Origin: an uncultured Alphaproteobacteria bacterium
Lineage (GTDB): Bacteria > Pseudomonadota > Alphaproteobacteria > Rs-D84
Direction of reading: 5' to 3'
Length of the DNA stretch: 64,000 nt
Assembly: GCA_944389555.1 (NCBI GenBank)
Contig: CALXMU010000004.1
Span: 78,042 to 142,041, forward strand
The stretch's first letter is position 1. Each line of letters opens with the position of its first letter. This document shows, one piece after another, positions 26,179 to 34,703 of the stretch. The translations under genes and the position numbers were made by a program. The notes beneath the pieces were generated by a model. It was not told the origin of the DNA and did not search any database. It saw nothing but the letters and a program-made list of their open reading frames with translations.

Positions 26179-26994
26179 ATGTTTGATTTAACTACTTTGG
26201 ATTATATTTATGTGGGCGTCATAGTGGCGTCCACTGTATGGGCAAGTATCCGTGGTGGTATTTTTGAAACGGTTGCAACTCTGTCTTGGGTAATTGCGGC
26301 TTTTGCGGCGCGTTTTATCTCACCTATGTTAGATAAACTTTTACAAAGTTGGTTTGATTTATCTGCTTCGACGGTCGGTACATTAGTTGCTTCTTATTTC
26401 ATTGTATTCTTTGTAATATTGATGCTGATAGGTTTCTTTAATCAACGTTTACGTGAAAAAATTCAAAATAGTATAATGAAAGTAACTGACCGTACGCTTG
26501 GAATAATTTTCGGTATTATTCGTGGTGTTGTGGTGATGGGATTGGTTTATTGGGCGGCTTTGTGGTATTATTCTGATGCTCCGCGTCCTGCGGCGTGGGT
26601 TGAAAACGCTCGGACTCGTCCGATTATGCAATTGACGGCTGTAAAATTAGATGATTGGTTTTTCCCGGGACCTGGCAGTAAGTTATTGGCACGTGATATG
26701 ACCGGAAGTCAGGCGAATCAAGAATTGCTAGATAATTTGATAAACCCCGCTATATTGGATGCTAAAAAAGCAGAAACTGGTGAAAACGTAGACGAACCAG
26801 CAGAAACGGGTTATAAGTCATCCGAAAGGTCAGCATTAGAAAAACAATTATTGCAGATAGAAAATGCTGCTCGTGCAGAAGAAGCGCGCGCTGCCGAAGA
26901 AGAAACTGATACTGTCCAAGACGTTTCTGTGGAAGAAGAAGTGACAATTTCTCCTGAATACGGCAGTGAAGACGCACCTGTTACGTCTGACTAA
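26179..26994 (+). CDS. cvpA: CvpA family membrane protein
   Basis: CvpA-family inner-membrane proteins have four helices. Here they are VGVIVASTVWASIRGGIFE, TLSWVIAAFAARFI, VASYFIVFFVILMLIGFF and IIRGVVVMGLVYWAALW. The typical block DRTLGIIFGIIRGV is present. An acidic, Glu/Ala-rich tail (about residues 200-271) follows. CvpA is linked to colicin V export and envelope homeostasis in E. coli, where it sits before purF; here it follows the thioredoxin-like gene and has its own terminator. Confidence 0.85.
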   Translation: MFDLTTLDYIYVGVIVASTVWASIRGGIFETVATLSWVIAAFAARFISPMLDKLLQSWFDLSASTVGTLVASYFIVFFVILMLIGFFNQRLREKIQNSIMKVTDRTLGIIFGIIRGVVVMGLVYWAALWYYSDAPRPAAWVENARTRPIMQLTAVKLDDWFFPGPGSKLLARDMTGSQANQELLDNLINPAILDAKKAETGENVDEPAETGYKSSERSALEKQLLQIENAARAEEARAAEEETDTVQDVSVEEEVTISPEYGSEDAPVTSD

Positions 26995-27021
26995 TATTTA
27001 TATTCATTTAATATGAAATAC

Positions 27022-27046
27022 CCCGTTGCTTTTGCGACGGGTTTTT
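27022..27046 (+). terminator. cvpA terminator
   Basis: CCCGTTGC pairs with GCGACGGG around TTTT, followed by five T. Confidence 0.85.
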
Positions 27047-27101
27047 GTTCCTGCTGATTTTCTCTGCTGTTTTATTCAAAATAGTAAACAGGAGAGTAAA
27101 A

Positions 27102-27854
27102 ATGAAAAAAATAATTTTTATTTTAGGAACTACGTTAATTGTTCCTTTGTCAGCCTTTGCAGATAGTGCGATTAAAGGTGTAAACCCGGCAGATAACGTA
27201 ACGAAGATGGAACTATTACCAAGTTTGAACGTTATGGATATAAACGGTAAACCATCTGTTACTACGTTAGGGTTAAAGTATGATAAAGAGTTATATAAAA
27301 TTTTTGGTATAAATTTTGAATTACCTTTAAGCCATTTTTCCGGTTATGGTATATCTGATGCTGGTATCGGGGATTTAAGATTACGAGGGCGTGCCCAATA
27401 TCGGTTTGGCAGAAATGTTATAATCGGTGCTACAGAATTCGTTTTACCGACAGCGACTTCAGATACTCTTGGTACGCGTCAATATACGTTTGATCCGACG
27501 TTGGCATATGTTTATGCGTTCAGCGCAAATTTCTTTACAGCATTGGTAGGTAAGCAATTTATCTCTTTATATAATTTAGATGAAGAAAAGTATCAAGATA
27601 CCAATCAAACACAAATTCGTATGTTGATGGGGTATTTGTCGAACAATGGTTGGTGGGCGGCTCTTGATCCACAGGTATGGATAAATAATGAAGACGGTCG
27701 CGTAGAATACTTGGTAGAAGGCGAGGTCGGTACCATGTTAAATAGAACGACAGGAGTCTGGACCAGAATCGGTAAAAGACTTGGTGGTGATTGGCACCGA
27801 AATGATTGGTCTGTTCTGCTTGGTATAAGATTTATTCCTGGACAGAAAGATTGA
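27102..27854 (+). CDS. Outer-membrane beta-barrel, transporter-like
   Basis: A 250-residue protein with a signal peptide ending in SAFA. Its pattern is similar to barrel proteins annotated as MetA-pathway or phenol-degradation transporters: LRLRGRAQYRFG, ATEFVLPTATSD and FDPTLAYVYAFS. It does not end in phenylalanine but in IRFIPGQKD. The start at 27102 follows ACAGGAGAG; an upstream in-frame ATG at 27045 lies in the cvpA terminator and is rejected. An AAGGAG site leads into the next gene 24 bases later, so the pair is probably an operon. Confidence 0.7.
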   Translation: MKKIIFILGTTLIVPLSAFADSAIKGVNPADNVTKMELLPSLNVMDINGKPSVTTLGLKYDKELYKIFGINFELPLSHFSGYGISDAGIGDLRLRGRAQYRFGRNVIIGATEFVLPTATSDTLGTRQYTFDPTLAYVYAFSANFFTALVGKQFISLYNLDEEKYQDTNQTQIRMLMGYLSNNGWWAALDPQVWINNEDGRVEYLVEGEVGTMLNRTTGVWTRIGKRLGGDWHRNDWSVLLGIRFIPGQKD

Positions 27855-27878
27855 TAAACAAAAAAAAAGGAGAGAGAA

Positions 27879-28415
27879 ATGTTCTTAAAATCAAAAATCT
27901 GTTTAACCATTGTTTCGTTATATGAAATTTTGGCGGTTATTTTATTACAAAGTCAGCGCGTTTGTGATGCTATGTTTGGTGTGTCATTTTGCGACGCGCA
28001 TGTATTCAAATATTTCATTATGTGCTTTGCCGTTCCGATGGTAGTATTTCTGATAGTTATGTGGATTATGGAAATAATAGATAGGGTTCGCCATCGTCAT
28101 ACGTTGTTTTATAAAGCAACGCATGCAATGAAGAATATAGTTACTAACGTAAAAGATAAAGTTTCAGAAAATGTATCTGCTGGTGACTTAGAGAAACTGA
28201 TAACAGCAGCGTTAATGGTAGGGTTAAAGCGCTATGCGGATAAAAGCCCGCACGCTCGTAAGGTATTAGACGAGATGAATAAAGTTGACGTTGACTATGA
28301 TGAATATGATGATGACGAAGAAGATGAAGCTGATGATGAAGACTACGAAGAAGAAATACGTTCTTATAGAAGACAGAAGAACAAGAAGGCTAAAAATAAT
28401 AGAAAAAGAAAATAG
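27879..28415 (+). CDS. Two-helix membrane protein with charged tail
   Basis: I do not recognise this 178-residue protein. Two hydrophobic segments (CLTIVSLYEILAVILL and YFIMCFAVPMVVFLIVMWI) are followed by a soluble part. The C-terminus is sharply divided into an Asp/Glu run (DYDEYDDDEEDEADDEDYEE) and a Lys/Arg run (QKNKKAKNNRKRK). It has a strong AAAGGAGAGAG ribosome-binding site. The charged tail may bind a partner or nucleic acid, but nothing in the context says which. Confidence 0.65.
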   Translation: MFLKSKICLTIVSLYEILAVILLQSQRVCDAMFGVSFCDAHVFKYFIMCFAVPMVVFLIVMWIMEIIDRVRHRHTLFYKATHAMKNIVTNVKDKVSENVSAGDLEKLITAALMVGLKRYADKSPHARKVLDEMNKVDVDYDEYDDDEEDEADDEDYEEEIRSYRRQKNKKAKNNRKRK

Positions 28416-28430
28416 AAATAATTGAAAAGG

Positions 28431-28456
28431 AAAAGACGGTCAAAAGACCGTCTTTT
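28431..28456. terminator. Bidirectional terminator
   Basis: AAAAGACGGTC pairs with GACCGTCTTTT around AAAA. It lies between the 178-residue gene and the opposing tRNA-Thr. Confidence 0.92.
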
Positions 28457-28462
28457 TTATTC

Positions 28463-28538
28463 TGGTGCCAGTTGTCGGACTTGAACCAACGACCCTCTGA
28501 TTACAAATCAGATGCTCTACCAGCTGAGCTAAACTGGC
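28463..28538 (-). tRNA. tRNA-Thr(TGT)
   Basis: 76 bases. The acceptor starts GCCAGTT and pairs with AACTGGC, the anticodon loop TTTGTAA holds TGT, and CCA is encoded. It reads ACA. Confidence 0.95.
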
Positions 28539-28548
28539 AATGTGCTTT

Positions 28549-28577
28549 ACTATACCTTGTCCGTTTAATAATTTCAA
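28549..28577 (-). promoter_or_regulatory. tRNA-Thr promoter
   Basis: On the minus strand TTGAAA (28577-28572), a 17-bp spacer and TATAGT (28554-28549), ten bases before the tRNA. Confidence 0.7.
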
Positions 28578-28635
28578 GTCTAAAAATTCATAAAATGCTT
28601 GCATTATTAAAATAACTGTAAAAAATATAATCATT

Positions 28636-29880
28636 ATGAAGAAAATACCTGAATTATTGGCCCCAGCTGGTACCCTGGACGCTTTCAAAACCGCCATTCT
28701 ATATGGTGCAGATGCTATTTATGCGGGTTTACCCGGGTTTTCTATGCGGGCAAGAGCAAAAATTACAACCGAAGAAGTTAAAAAAGGAATAGATTTGGCT
28801 CATGCCGCAGGAAAAAAAGTTTATTTAGCCTTTAATTTATTCGCGCATGAACGCGATTTCGCAAATATGTCTCGGGTTAGTGAAACAATAGAATACCTAA
28901 AACCAGACGCGCTGATTATTTCTGACCCAGGCGTAATGCTGTGGGTTAGAGAGCATCATCCAGATATGCCGATACATATATCAACGCAGGCTAATATTTG
29001 TTCCGCAGATTCTGTTAAATTTTGGCAACAAGCCGGTGCTAAATTGTGCGTTCTTGCGCGAGAAGTATCACATGATGAATTCAAAATAATTCGTGAAAAA
29101 TGCCCAGATGTCGGACTGGAAATTTTCGTTCATGGTGCAATGTGTATGAGTTATTCTGGTCGGTGCTTGCTGTCTAATTTTATAACGGGACGTCCGGCTA
29201 ATCGTGGCGCGTGCGCACAATTATGTCGGTGGAAATACGACGTAATTTTACGGGAATGTGAATCTGGTATAGAAATGCCGATAGAAGAAGATGAACGCGG
29301 CGCATATATCATGAATTCAAAAGATTTGTGTCTGATGCCTCGGCTACGCGAAGTAATAGAGGCCTCACCGAATTCTTTGAAGATAGAAGGGCGTAACCGT
29401 AGTGAATATTATGTAGGTAGCGTCGTACATGCCTATCGTTGCGCCCTTGATGCTTATGCGAAAGATCCAGAAAATTTCGACCCAAGCCCGTTTATGGCAG
29501 AATTAAATCGTTTGGAAACTCGTGGCTATACAACGGCTTTCTTTGACGGTAATCTTGGACCAGAAGCACATAATTATGAAACAACTCGTTCGTCATCAGA
29601 TTGGCACGCGGCTGGGGTTATAACCGAAGTAGATGCTGAAAAGATTACACTGGAATTAAGAAATGAAATAAAAACTGGTGATGAAATAAAATTTATTATG
29701 CCGGGCGTTAATGAGGAAGTATCTGTCATATTGCAGCATGTAATAAATGCAAAGAACGGAGAATTTCAACCAAAAATGTCTGCAGGGCAACATAATAGTT
29801 TAGTAATTCCTTTTGCTTGGTTTAAGGACGATGTAACGAAAAACTTTGTCCCGTATATTTTGGCATATAAACATAAATAA
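28636..29880 (+). CDS. U32-family protein (TrhP/YegQ-like)
   Basis: U32 'peptidase' family proteins of this kind take part in prephenate-dependent hydroxylation of uridine in tRNA (TrhP) or in rRNA (RlhA). The pattern is clear: ELLAPAGTLDAFKTAILYGA at the start, then IHISTQANI and EIFVHGAMCMSYSGRCLLSN. The cysteine cluster RGACAQLCRWKY and SLKIEGRNRSEYYV follow. The cysteines probably hold an iron-sulfur cluster. The 414-residue length and C-terminal beta domain fit the TrhP group better than RlhA. Confidence 0.88.
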   Translation: MKKIPELLAPAGTLDAFKTAILYGADAIYAGLPGFSMRARAKITTEEVKKGIDLAHAAGKKVYLAFNLFAHERDFANMSRVSETIEYLKPDALIISDPGVMLWVREHHPDMPIHISTQANICSADSVKFWQQAGAKLCVLAREVSHDEFKIIREKCPDVGLEIFVHGAMCMSYSGRCLLSNFITGRPANRGACAQLCRWKYDVILRECESGIEMPIEEDERGAYIMNSKDLCLMPRLREVIEASPNSLKIEGRNRSEYYVGSVVHAYRCALDAYAKDPENFDPSPFMAELNRLETRGYTTAFFDGNLGPEAHNYETTRSSSDWHAAGVITEVDAEKITLELRNEIKTGDEIKFIMPGVNEEVSVILQHVINAKNGEFQPKMSAGQHNSLVIPFAWFKDDVTKNFVPYILAYKHK

Positions 29881-29903
29881 AAATCCCCAAACAGGGGATT
29901 TTT
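29879..29903. terminator. Bidirectional terminator
   Basis: AAAAATCCCC pairs with GGGGATTTTT around AAACA. It separates convergent genes. Confidence 0.9.
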
Positions 29904-29905
29904 AT

Positions 29906-30454
29906 TTAGGCCGCAGCGCCTTTTTCGCGGTTTCTCGCTTTTAACATAATCAGCATCTGCATTTTTTGCGCAGCCACTTTGAAGTCGGTTGGTTGCGCAT
30001 TTTGCGTTTTTTTATTGTCTTGTGTCGGTTGTGAGTACGTTTTAATTATATCACCTAACGCATTCAGTGCAGCGGTTGTATTCTGCGCAGCACGCTGAGC
30101 CCATTTTTGTTTTTGCTCAGGCGTTGCCTGTAATACGTCGTCGCGGTGTTTACTGGTCATTATAACTTGTGCCCATTTCGCTTTATGAGATGCAAATATT
30201 TGGCGTAGGTATAAAGCCGCGTTGTTATTTCCTTTTTTGCTTTCAACGAATTGTTTTATTTGTTGTAAAGACACGTACCACGCTTCACCAAGAGTTTTTC
30301 CACGTAGCCAATTTGTGTATGTAAGGTTGAAAAAAAGCTGAAAATAAGATTCAGATATTTTTTTCTTATCTGCGTCCGATAATTGCTTTTCTTGTGTTGG
30401 TTGTAAATTTTCGCCGGCAATTATTCGCATGTTAGTTTCAAAAGCGTCTGACAT
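29906..30454 (-). CDS. Soluble helical protein, unknown function
   Basis: I do not recognise this 182-residue protein. It is rich in Gln, Lys, Ala and Asn and looks mostly helical, without a signal peptide or membrane segment. Notable stretches are YFQLFFNLTYTNWLRG, AWYVSLQQIKQFVES and an Ala/Met-rich basic end (MLIMLKARNREKGAAA). A strong AAGGAG precedes the ATG. It is alone between a terminator and the divergent barrel gene. Confidence 0.65.
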   Translation of the reverse strand: MSDAFETNMRIIAGENLQPTQEKQLSDADKKKISESYFQLFFNLTYTNWLRGKTLGEAWYVSLQQIKQFVESKKGNNNAALYLRQIFASHKAKWAQVIMTSKHRDDVLQATPEQKQKWAQRAAQNTTAALNALGDIIKTYSQPTQDNKKTQNAQPTDFKVAAQKMQMLIMLKARNREKGAAA

Positions 30455-30558
30455 GATGCGCTCCTTATTATAAAAATCCCTTGTTCATATTGATATAGTT
30501 CATATAAGTATACTTTTCAAGTTTTTTGTCAAAGTTAAATTTGTTTTGACTTTATTCT

Positions 30559-30564
30559 TATAAT
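30559..30564 (+). promoter_or_regulatory. -10 box of the barrel gene at 30688
   Basis: A perfect TATAAT. No consensus -35 lies at 16-18 bp; TTGTCA and TTGACT occur nearby at the wrong spacing. The predicted leader is about 115 bases and contains a duplicated motif. Confidence 0.45.
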
Positions 30565-30603
30565 GTAGCACCCTAAAAGTGTTCGTATCAGAACAACGCG
30601 CTA

Positions 30604-30654
30604 TTGCCAATAATGGGTGGTGCGGATGCGAACCGCAGTCTTGCCAATAATGGG
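30604..30654 (+). repeat. Direct repeat in the 5' leader of a barrel gene
   Basis: TTGCCAATAATGGG occurs at 30604-30617 and again at 30641-30654. Between the copies is a small hairpin (TGCGG...CCGCA). The repeat lies downstream of the -10 box and upstream of the ribosome-binding site. Confidence 0.8.
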
Positions 30655-30687
30655 GGCTGTGAGATTTCATCGAAAAACAAGGAGTAA

Positions 30688-31704
30688 ATGATGAAAAAAA
30701 GTTTGAAATTAGCGGTTGCAGCGTCAGTATTGGCGACACCTGCGATGGCGGCTAATTTGGAAAATCCGTTATATTTACCAACTGCTGGTGAATTTTATTC
30801 AAAAACGGGTGGCGGCGTTATGTATAAAGTTACAGACGATACGGACGCGAATAAGTTAAAAGGTCACGCTGGGGCAACAGAATTCCCGATTTGGCGTGTA
30901 AGCGAAGAATTAGGTATCGGTATCACAGATAGCATTGCTTTACGTGGTTCCTTTGCATATACTCAGGCGGATGATATTGACCGCAAGGGTTTGAATCATG
31001 GTCGTTTGGGCTTGATTTGGCGTCCAATTGAAACGATGGATAATATCGTTTTGGACATCTATGCAGATGCACATCTTGGTGGCGTAAATAAAATGCGTGG
31101 TGCTTATACATTGGATAAAGGCTTTAAGTATGACAATTATTCCAACGGTCGCTGGGGCGCAGACGTTGGTGTACGCTTTGGTAAGACTTGGAGTAAATTG
31201 ACAACAAGTGCCTTTGTTGAAGTATTGAAGACGTTTGGAAACGATAATAATGTAATTGACGTTTCTGCTTTGAGTATAATGGGGCAACCTGCTTCCATTG
31301 CTGGTATACCAGATGAAATTTCAGTTAACTTAAAATCGACAACAGAAATCAATTTTGGGTTGAATGCTTTTTATCAGTTGACTGATCGTTGGTCTTTCGG
31401 TGGTGGTTTTAAGTATAATCATCATGCAGATAATGGCGTAAAGAGTTTGTCAACGGATATAAATTATAACCCTATGTTTGAAGCTGTTGCAAAACCATAC
31501 GTTGAAAATTTAATTGATAGCTTATCTGACATGAACGACGGTTTCGATGAATATATCGTTTCTTTGGCTGTTGCAAATCAGTTGACAGACACGGTTCAGG
31601 TTGCGTTGTACGGTGAATATACATTTGATACTGCGCATGCGAATTCTCAGAACGGTTCTGATGTAAAGGCAGAATTGGGCGTTCGCTTGAACTTACAGTT
31701 CTAA
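30688..31704 (+). CDS. Outer-membrane beta-barrel protein
   Basis: A 338-residue protein with a signal peptide (MKKSLKLAVAASVLATPAMA) and a predicted barrel ending in GVRLNLQF. Strands alternate polar and non-polar residues, for example SIALRGSFAYTQ, NIVLDIYADAHLG and VALYGEYTF. The family is not recognised. Two adjacent ATG codons follow AAGGAG; the second (30691) has the better spacing. The long leader with a repeated 14-mer suggests post-transcriptional or repressor control. Its C-terminal NLQF resembles RLQF of the next barrel. Confidence 0.8.
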   Translation: MMKKSLKLAVAASVLATPAMAANLENPLYLPTAGEFYSKTGGGVMYKVTDDTDANKLKGHAGATEFPIWRVSEELGIGITDSIALRGSFAYTQADDIDRKGLNHGRLGLIWRPIETMDNIVLDIYADAHLGGVNKMRGAYTLDKGFKYDNYSNGRWGADVGVRFGKTWSKLTTSAFVEVLKTFGNDNNVIDVSALSIMGQPASIAGIPDEISVNLKSTTEINFGLNAFYQLTDRWSFGGGFKYNHHADNGVKSLSTDINYNPMFEAVAKPYVENLIDSLSDMNDGFDEYIVSLAVANQLTDTVQVALYGEYTFDTAHANSQNGSDVKAELGVRLNLQF

Positions 31705-31735
31705 AACACAAAAGTAAATTTAACATATATTGGAC

Positions 31736-31764
31736 AAAATACCTCGTCAATGACGGGGTATTTT
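31736..31764 (+). terminator. Barrel-gene terminator
   Basis: AAAATACCTCGTC pairs with GACGGGGTATTTT (one G-T pair) around AAT, followed by T. Confidence 0.88.
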
Positions 31765-31814
31765 TTAATTGTGGTAATTTTTACTAAATACTTTTTTCTA
31801 AGTGATTTTTATGA

Positions 31815-31820
31815 TATAAT
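31815..31820 (+). promoter_or_regulatory. -10 box of the barrel gene at 31846
   Basis: Perfect TATAAT preceded by TGA; only a T-rich stretch at the -35 position. Confidence 0.45.
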
Positions 31821-31845
31821 AGGTTAAAAGGAAAATGGAAAGAGA

Positions 31846-32937
31846 ATGAAAAAAGTCGGCTTTTTCGCGGCATTGACTGGCGTTTTGTTCGGCGCGTCCA
31901 ACGTCTTTGGGGCCAATATTTATCCTGCGTACAATGGGTATCAGGGTACTAATGCTGCAGGACAAGTCGTTTTATTACCAACAACTAGTGGTACTGTTGT
32001 ACAGACAAATAATCCGAATGCCGCCAGCGCAACTCGTGTAACTGGTGCTTTGCCTCGGGTTGGTTCAAATGTAACGACTCCTTCGTCAACCGTTGCGGGT
32101 CGTCAATATTATCAACCTTCTGATTTTGATAGATTGGCTGACAGTGGTTTGTACGTCGGTTTGGCTGTCGGTTACTCTGCCAGTGTTAGCGGTTCTATGC
32201 TGTCAGATTATATGGATGAAGATAAAGGACAATTCGTTCCTGGGGCTTTCCAAGAGGCAGATTTTGATACCGATACGGTCATACCATTGCAGTTATCAGT
32301 TGGTGCATCAATAAATAACGATTTGCGGGTGGATTTTTCTTATCTTCGTTACACGGGTATTGCATACCCAAGCATGGTTAAATCGTCAGACGGTATCGGC
32401 GGATATGTTGATGCAGTAGTTGACGGTGGCGCAATTACTTCAAATGTTACCATGCTGAATATGTATTATAATATTGATTCTTATACTGGGTATTTGGCGG
32501 GCGGAATGTTGCGTCCATACATTGGTGCCGGTGTTGGTATTGCGTTGAATACTATTTCTGATTATGTAGTTTACGATAATACGTTTTATTCTGAAATGTT
32601 ACCAGATATGGCGGGACCAGGTGATATAACTGGTGTTTCGGACGTTTACGCATATCATAATGGTGGTACGTCTGAACAACTTGCGTTTATGTTTGAAGGT
32701 GGTTTGACTACGGAAATGGACGGCGGAATTAAAATAGATTTCTTCGTAAGATATATGAATGTAGGTCAGGTTAGAACGTCGGGTAGTATAATCTTGTCAC
32801 AGACAGAATGGTTCGGTGACGGTGCTGGCAGTGAATATCCTTCTGACTATGATAGCGTATATCACTATACGAATTGGTATGAAAGCGGAAGATTAAGCAC
32901 TATAGATATTGGCGCGAGATTAAGATTACAGTTCTAA
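31846..32937 (+). CDS. Outer-membrane beta-barrel protein
   Basis: A 363-residue protein with a signal peptide (MKKVGFFAALTGVLFGASNVFG), then a Thr/Asn/Val-rich linker of about 70 residues before the barrel. The barrel opens with SGLYVGLAVGYSAS, contains the long strands DLRVDFSYLRYTG and LRPYIGAGVGIAL, and ends in IGARLRLQF. This layout resembles opacity-type or Msp-like surface antigens of alphaproteobacteria, but I cannot name the family. The linker-plus-barrel design is shared with the protein at 16053. The start follows GGAAAGAG. Confidence 0.8.
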   Translation: MKKVGFFAALTGVLFGASNVFGANIYPAYNGYQGTNAAGQVVLLPTTSGTVVQTNNPNAASATRVTGALPRVGSNVTTPSSTVAGRQYYQPSDFDRLADSGLYVGLAVGYSASVSGSMLSDYMDEDKGQFVPGAFQEADFDTDTVIPLQLSVGASINNDLRVDFSYLRYTGIAYPSMVKSSDGIGGYVDAVVDGGAITSNVTMLNMYYNIDSYTGYLAGGMLRPYIGAGVGIALNTISDYVVYDNTFYSEMLPDMAGPGDITGVSDVYAYHNGGTSEQLAFMFEGGLTTEMDGGIKIDFFVRYMNVGQVRTSGSIILSQTEWFGDGAGSEYPSDYDSVYHYTNWYESGRLSTIDIGARLRLQF

Positions 32938-32989
32938 TACATTTGTTCGTGTTGGGGTTTTAGGTGTCGTGAAGGCGGGACAGAAGTCA

Positions 32990-34678
32990 ATGAAAACAAA
33001 TCGTTCAATCATTCATTATTCTTTATTAGCGGCGTTGGTGGTTATGACGCCTTTTTGTTCAGAAGCGGCATTGCGCGTTGGAAATTATTCTCGTGGTTAT
33101 AATAGTAATTATCAGCAGAATATGCAAAACGTTATCAATGCTGCGCCGGCACCCGTGATAACGACGCCATCAACAGATACAGAAAATAATTTACCTGTAA
33201 AAGTGGTAGATGAAGAACTTGCAAAAGAGATTGCTAGTGGTGCAACAGATACCCCTGTTGCTTTTAATCAACTTGAACAATGTTCCATGATTTATCCTAA
33301 CGGTGAATTTGCATGGGATAATCCTACGTTGGGGGCAGGAGCAGGTGGGGCCGATACCTGCGTGGCTGTGGTTGAGTTGCGGGGTTATCAGGCTGGATTG
33401 GACGGTTCTGATTTAGTTTTGGCTCGTGCTACATTGGCGGCAGGTGATTCTATGAAGTGTAACATTGAATCTTTCCCAGAAGCCACTATGGTGGTAAGCG
33501 CGGTTGAGAATTTTACTTTCCCAGCAGATGCGGCACCAACTATGGACGATGTCATAAAGCAAATGAACCAAGAACAGAAGAAAAATGCCGGGTTAAAAAT
33601 TGCTGCTGCTGCGATAATAGGTGGTATCGGTGGTAATATGGCAGGTTCAAACGATCCCGGTAACGACAGTTTATTAGGAACAAGTGATAGTAAGATAAAA
33701 AGTACCGTTATCGGAGCTTTGGGGGGTGGAGCTATCGGGGCAGGAAATGCATATGCTGGAAAAGTCGCAGGAGATGTTATTCTATCTGCTAGTGTAAATG
33801 CGGCTGCTGGCGGTTTAGTTGGTAATATGGCCGGTGTCGGTAATTCTGTTCTGCGCATTGAAAAATGTACACTACCAGAGGGCAAAGAGACAACTTGTTT
33901 ATGGGGCGCCTTGGCAACAACAAAGACATTAGATAGTGGGAAAACTGCTTTTTATAATATAGATACAGACGAAACTTACGTATGCGATTCTAATTTTAGT
34001 AATTGTGAAACAGAAAATTTGGTGTCTATAAAACTAGACGCGTATCCAGATTCGGATATAGAACAGGTAACTGCCGAACAGTTTGAAGCGATAAGTTCTA
34101 ATCCGGCAAATCAGTATTATTATTTGAATAATAACGGTGTCATTAGTATGGTATCGGCGACTGGTGGCGTAGAAGGTGTAGACGGCAGTAAGGGAATTTT
34201 CGCAAAGATAAAAGAGGCTGCTACCATAGAACGTCAGATTCCTGCGATGATTGAAATGAGGGACAAGACATTCGGTATGACGCAATCTGATTGGCGTGAA
34301 TGGAAAAGTGCCAATAGTGGTGGTCAAACAATTTACGGTCGTTCAACCAGCGGAACAGCATACGTTTTGCCAGAAACCACAATAGCAGATATTCAGAACT
34401 TTTATCCTATGATGGTAAACGCAGAAGACGGTAGTTTGATTGATTTTGGTAATAAAGCGCGTTTAAAGAGTACATTGATAGGTGCCGGCGTTGGTGGTGC
34501 TTTGGGTGGCCTGGCTGGTTATCAGGGGGCGCAATTAGACGTTCAAAATCGTTGGGTTGCTGCGGTACGCGAATATGAGGACTCTTTAACAAAAGTTTAC
34601 TGTGCAACAGGTAACAGATATTTAAGTGAATATAATGATACTGTTTTCATCCCAAAGATGACGATAGCAAGTGAATAA
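32990..34678 (+). CDS. Secreted glycine-zipper protein, unknown function
   Basis: This protein of about 562 residues has an N-terminal signal sequence (SLLAALVVMTPFCSEA) and at least three glycine-zipper blocks. They are IAAAAIIGGIGGNMAGS and VIGALGGGAIGAGNAYAG in the middle, and LIGAGVGGALGGLAGYQG near the end. Glycine zippers occur in proteins that insert into or pack on membranes. Several cysteines (QCSMIYP, KCTLPEGKETTC, YVCDSNFSNC) suggest disulfides. I prefer the ATG at 32990; a GTG at 32969 would add seven residues. It is close behind a barrel gene, possibly as an operon. Confidence 0.7.
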   Translation: MKTNRSIIHYSLLAALVVMTPFCSEAALRVGNYSRGYNSNYQQNMQNVINAAPAPVITTPSTDTENNLPVKVVDEELAKEIASGATDTPVAFNQLEQCSMIYPNGEFAWDNPTLGAGAGGADTCVAVVELRGYQAGLDGSDLVLARATLAAGDSMKCNIESFPEATMVVSAVENFTFPADAAPTMDDVIKQMNQEQKKNAGLKIAAAAIIGGIGGNMAGSNDPGNDSLLGTSDSKIKSTVIGALGGGAIGAGNAYAGKVAGDVILSASVNAAAGGLVGNMAGVGNSVLRIEKCTLPEGKETTCLWGALATTKTLDSGKTAFYNIDTDETYVCDSNFSNCETENLVSIKLDAYPDSDIEQVTAEQFEAISSNPANQYYYLNNNGVISMVSATGGVEGVDGSKGIFAKIKEAATIERQIPAMIEMRDKTFGMTQSDWREWKSANSGGQTIYGRSTSGTAYVLPETTIADIQNFYPMMVNAEDGSLIDFGNKARLKSTLIGAGVGGALGGLAGYQGAQLDVQNRWVAAVREYEDSLTKVYCATGNRYLSEYNDTVFIPKMTIASE

Positions 34679-34679
34679 A

Positions 34680-34703
34680 AAAAACGCCCTTTTGGGCGTT
34701 TTT
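34680..34703. terminator. Bidirectional terminator
   Basis: AAAACGCCC pairs with GGGCGTTTT around TTTT. It serves the glycine-zipper gene and glyS. Confidence 0.9.
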
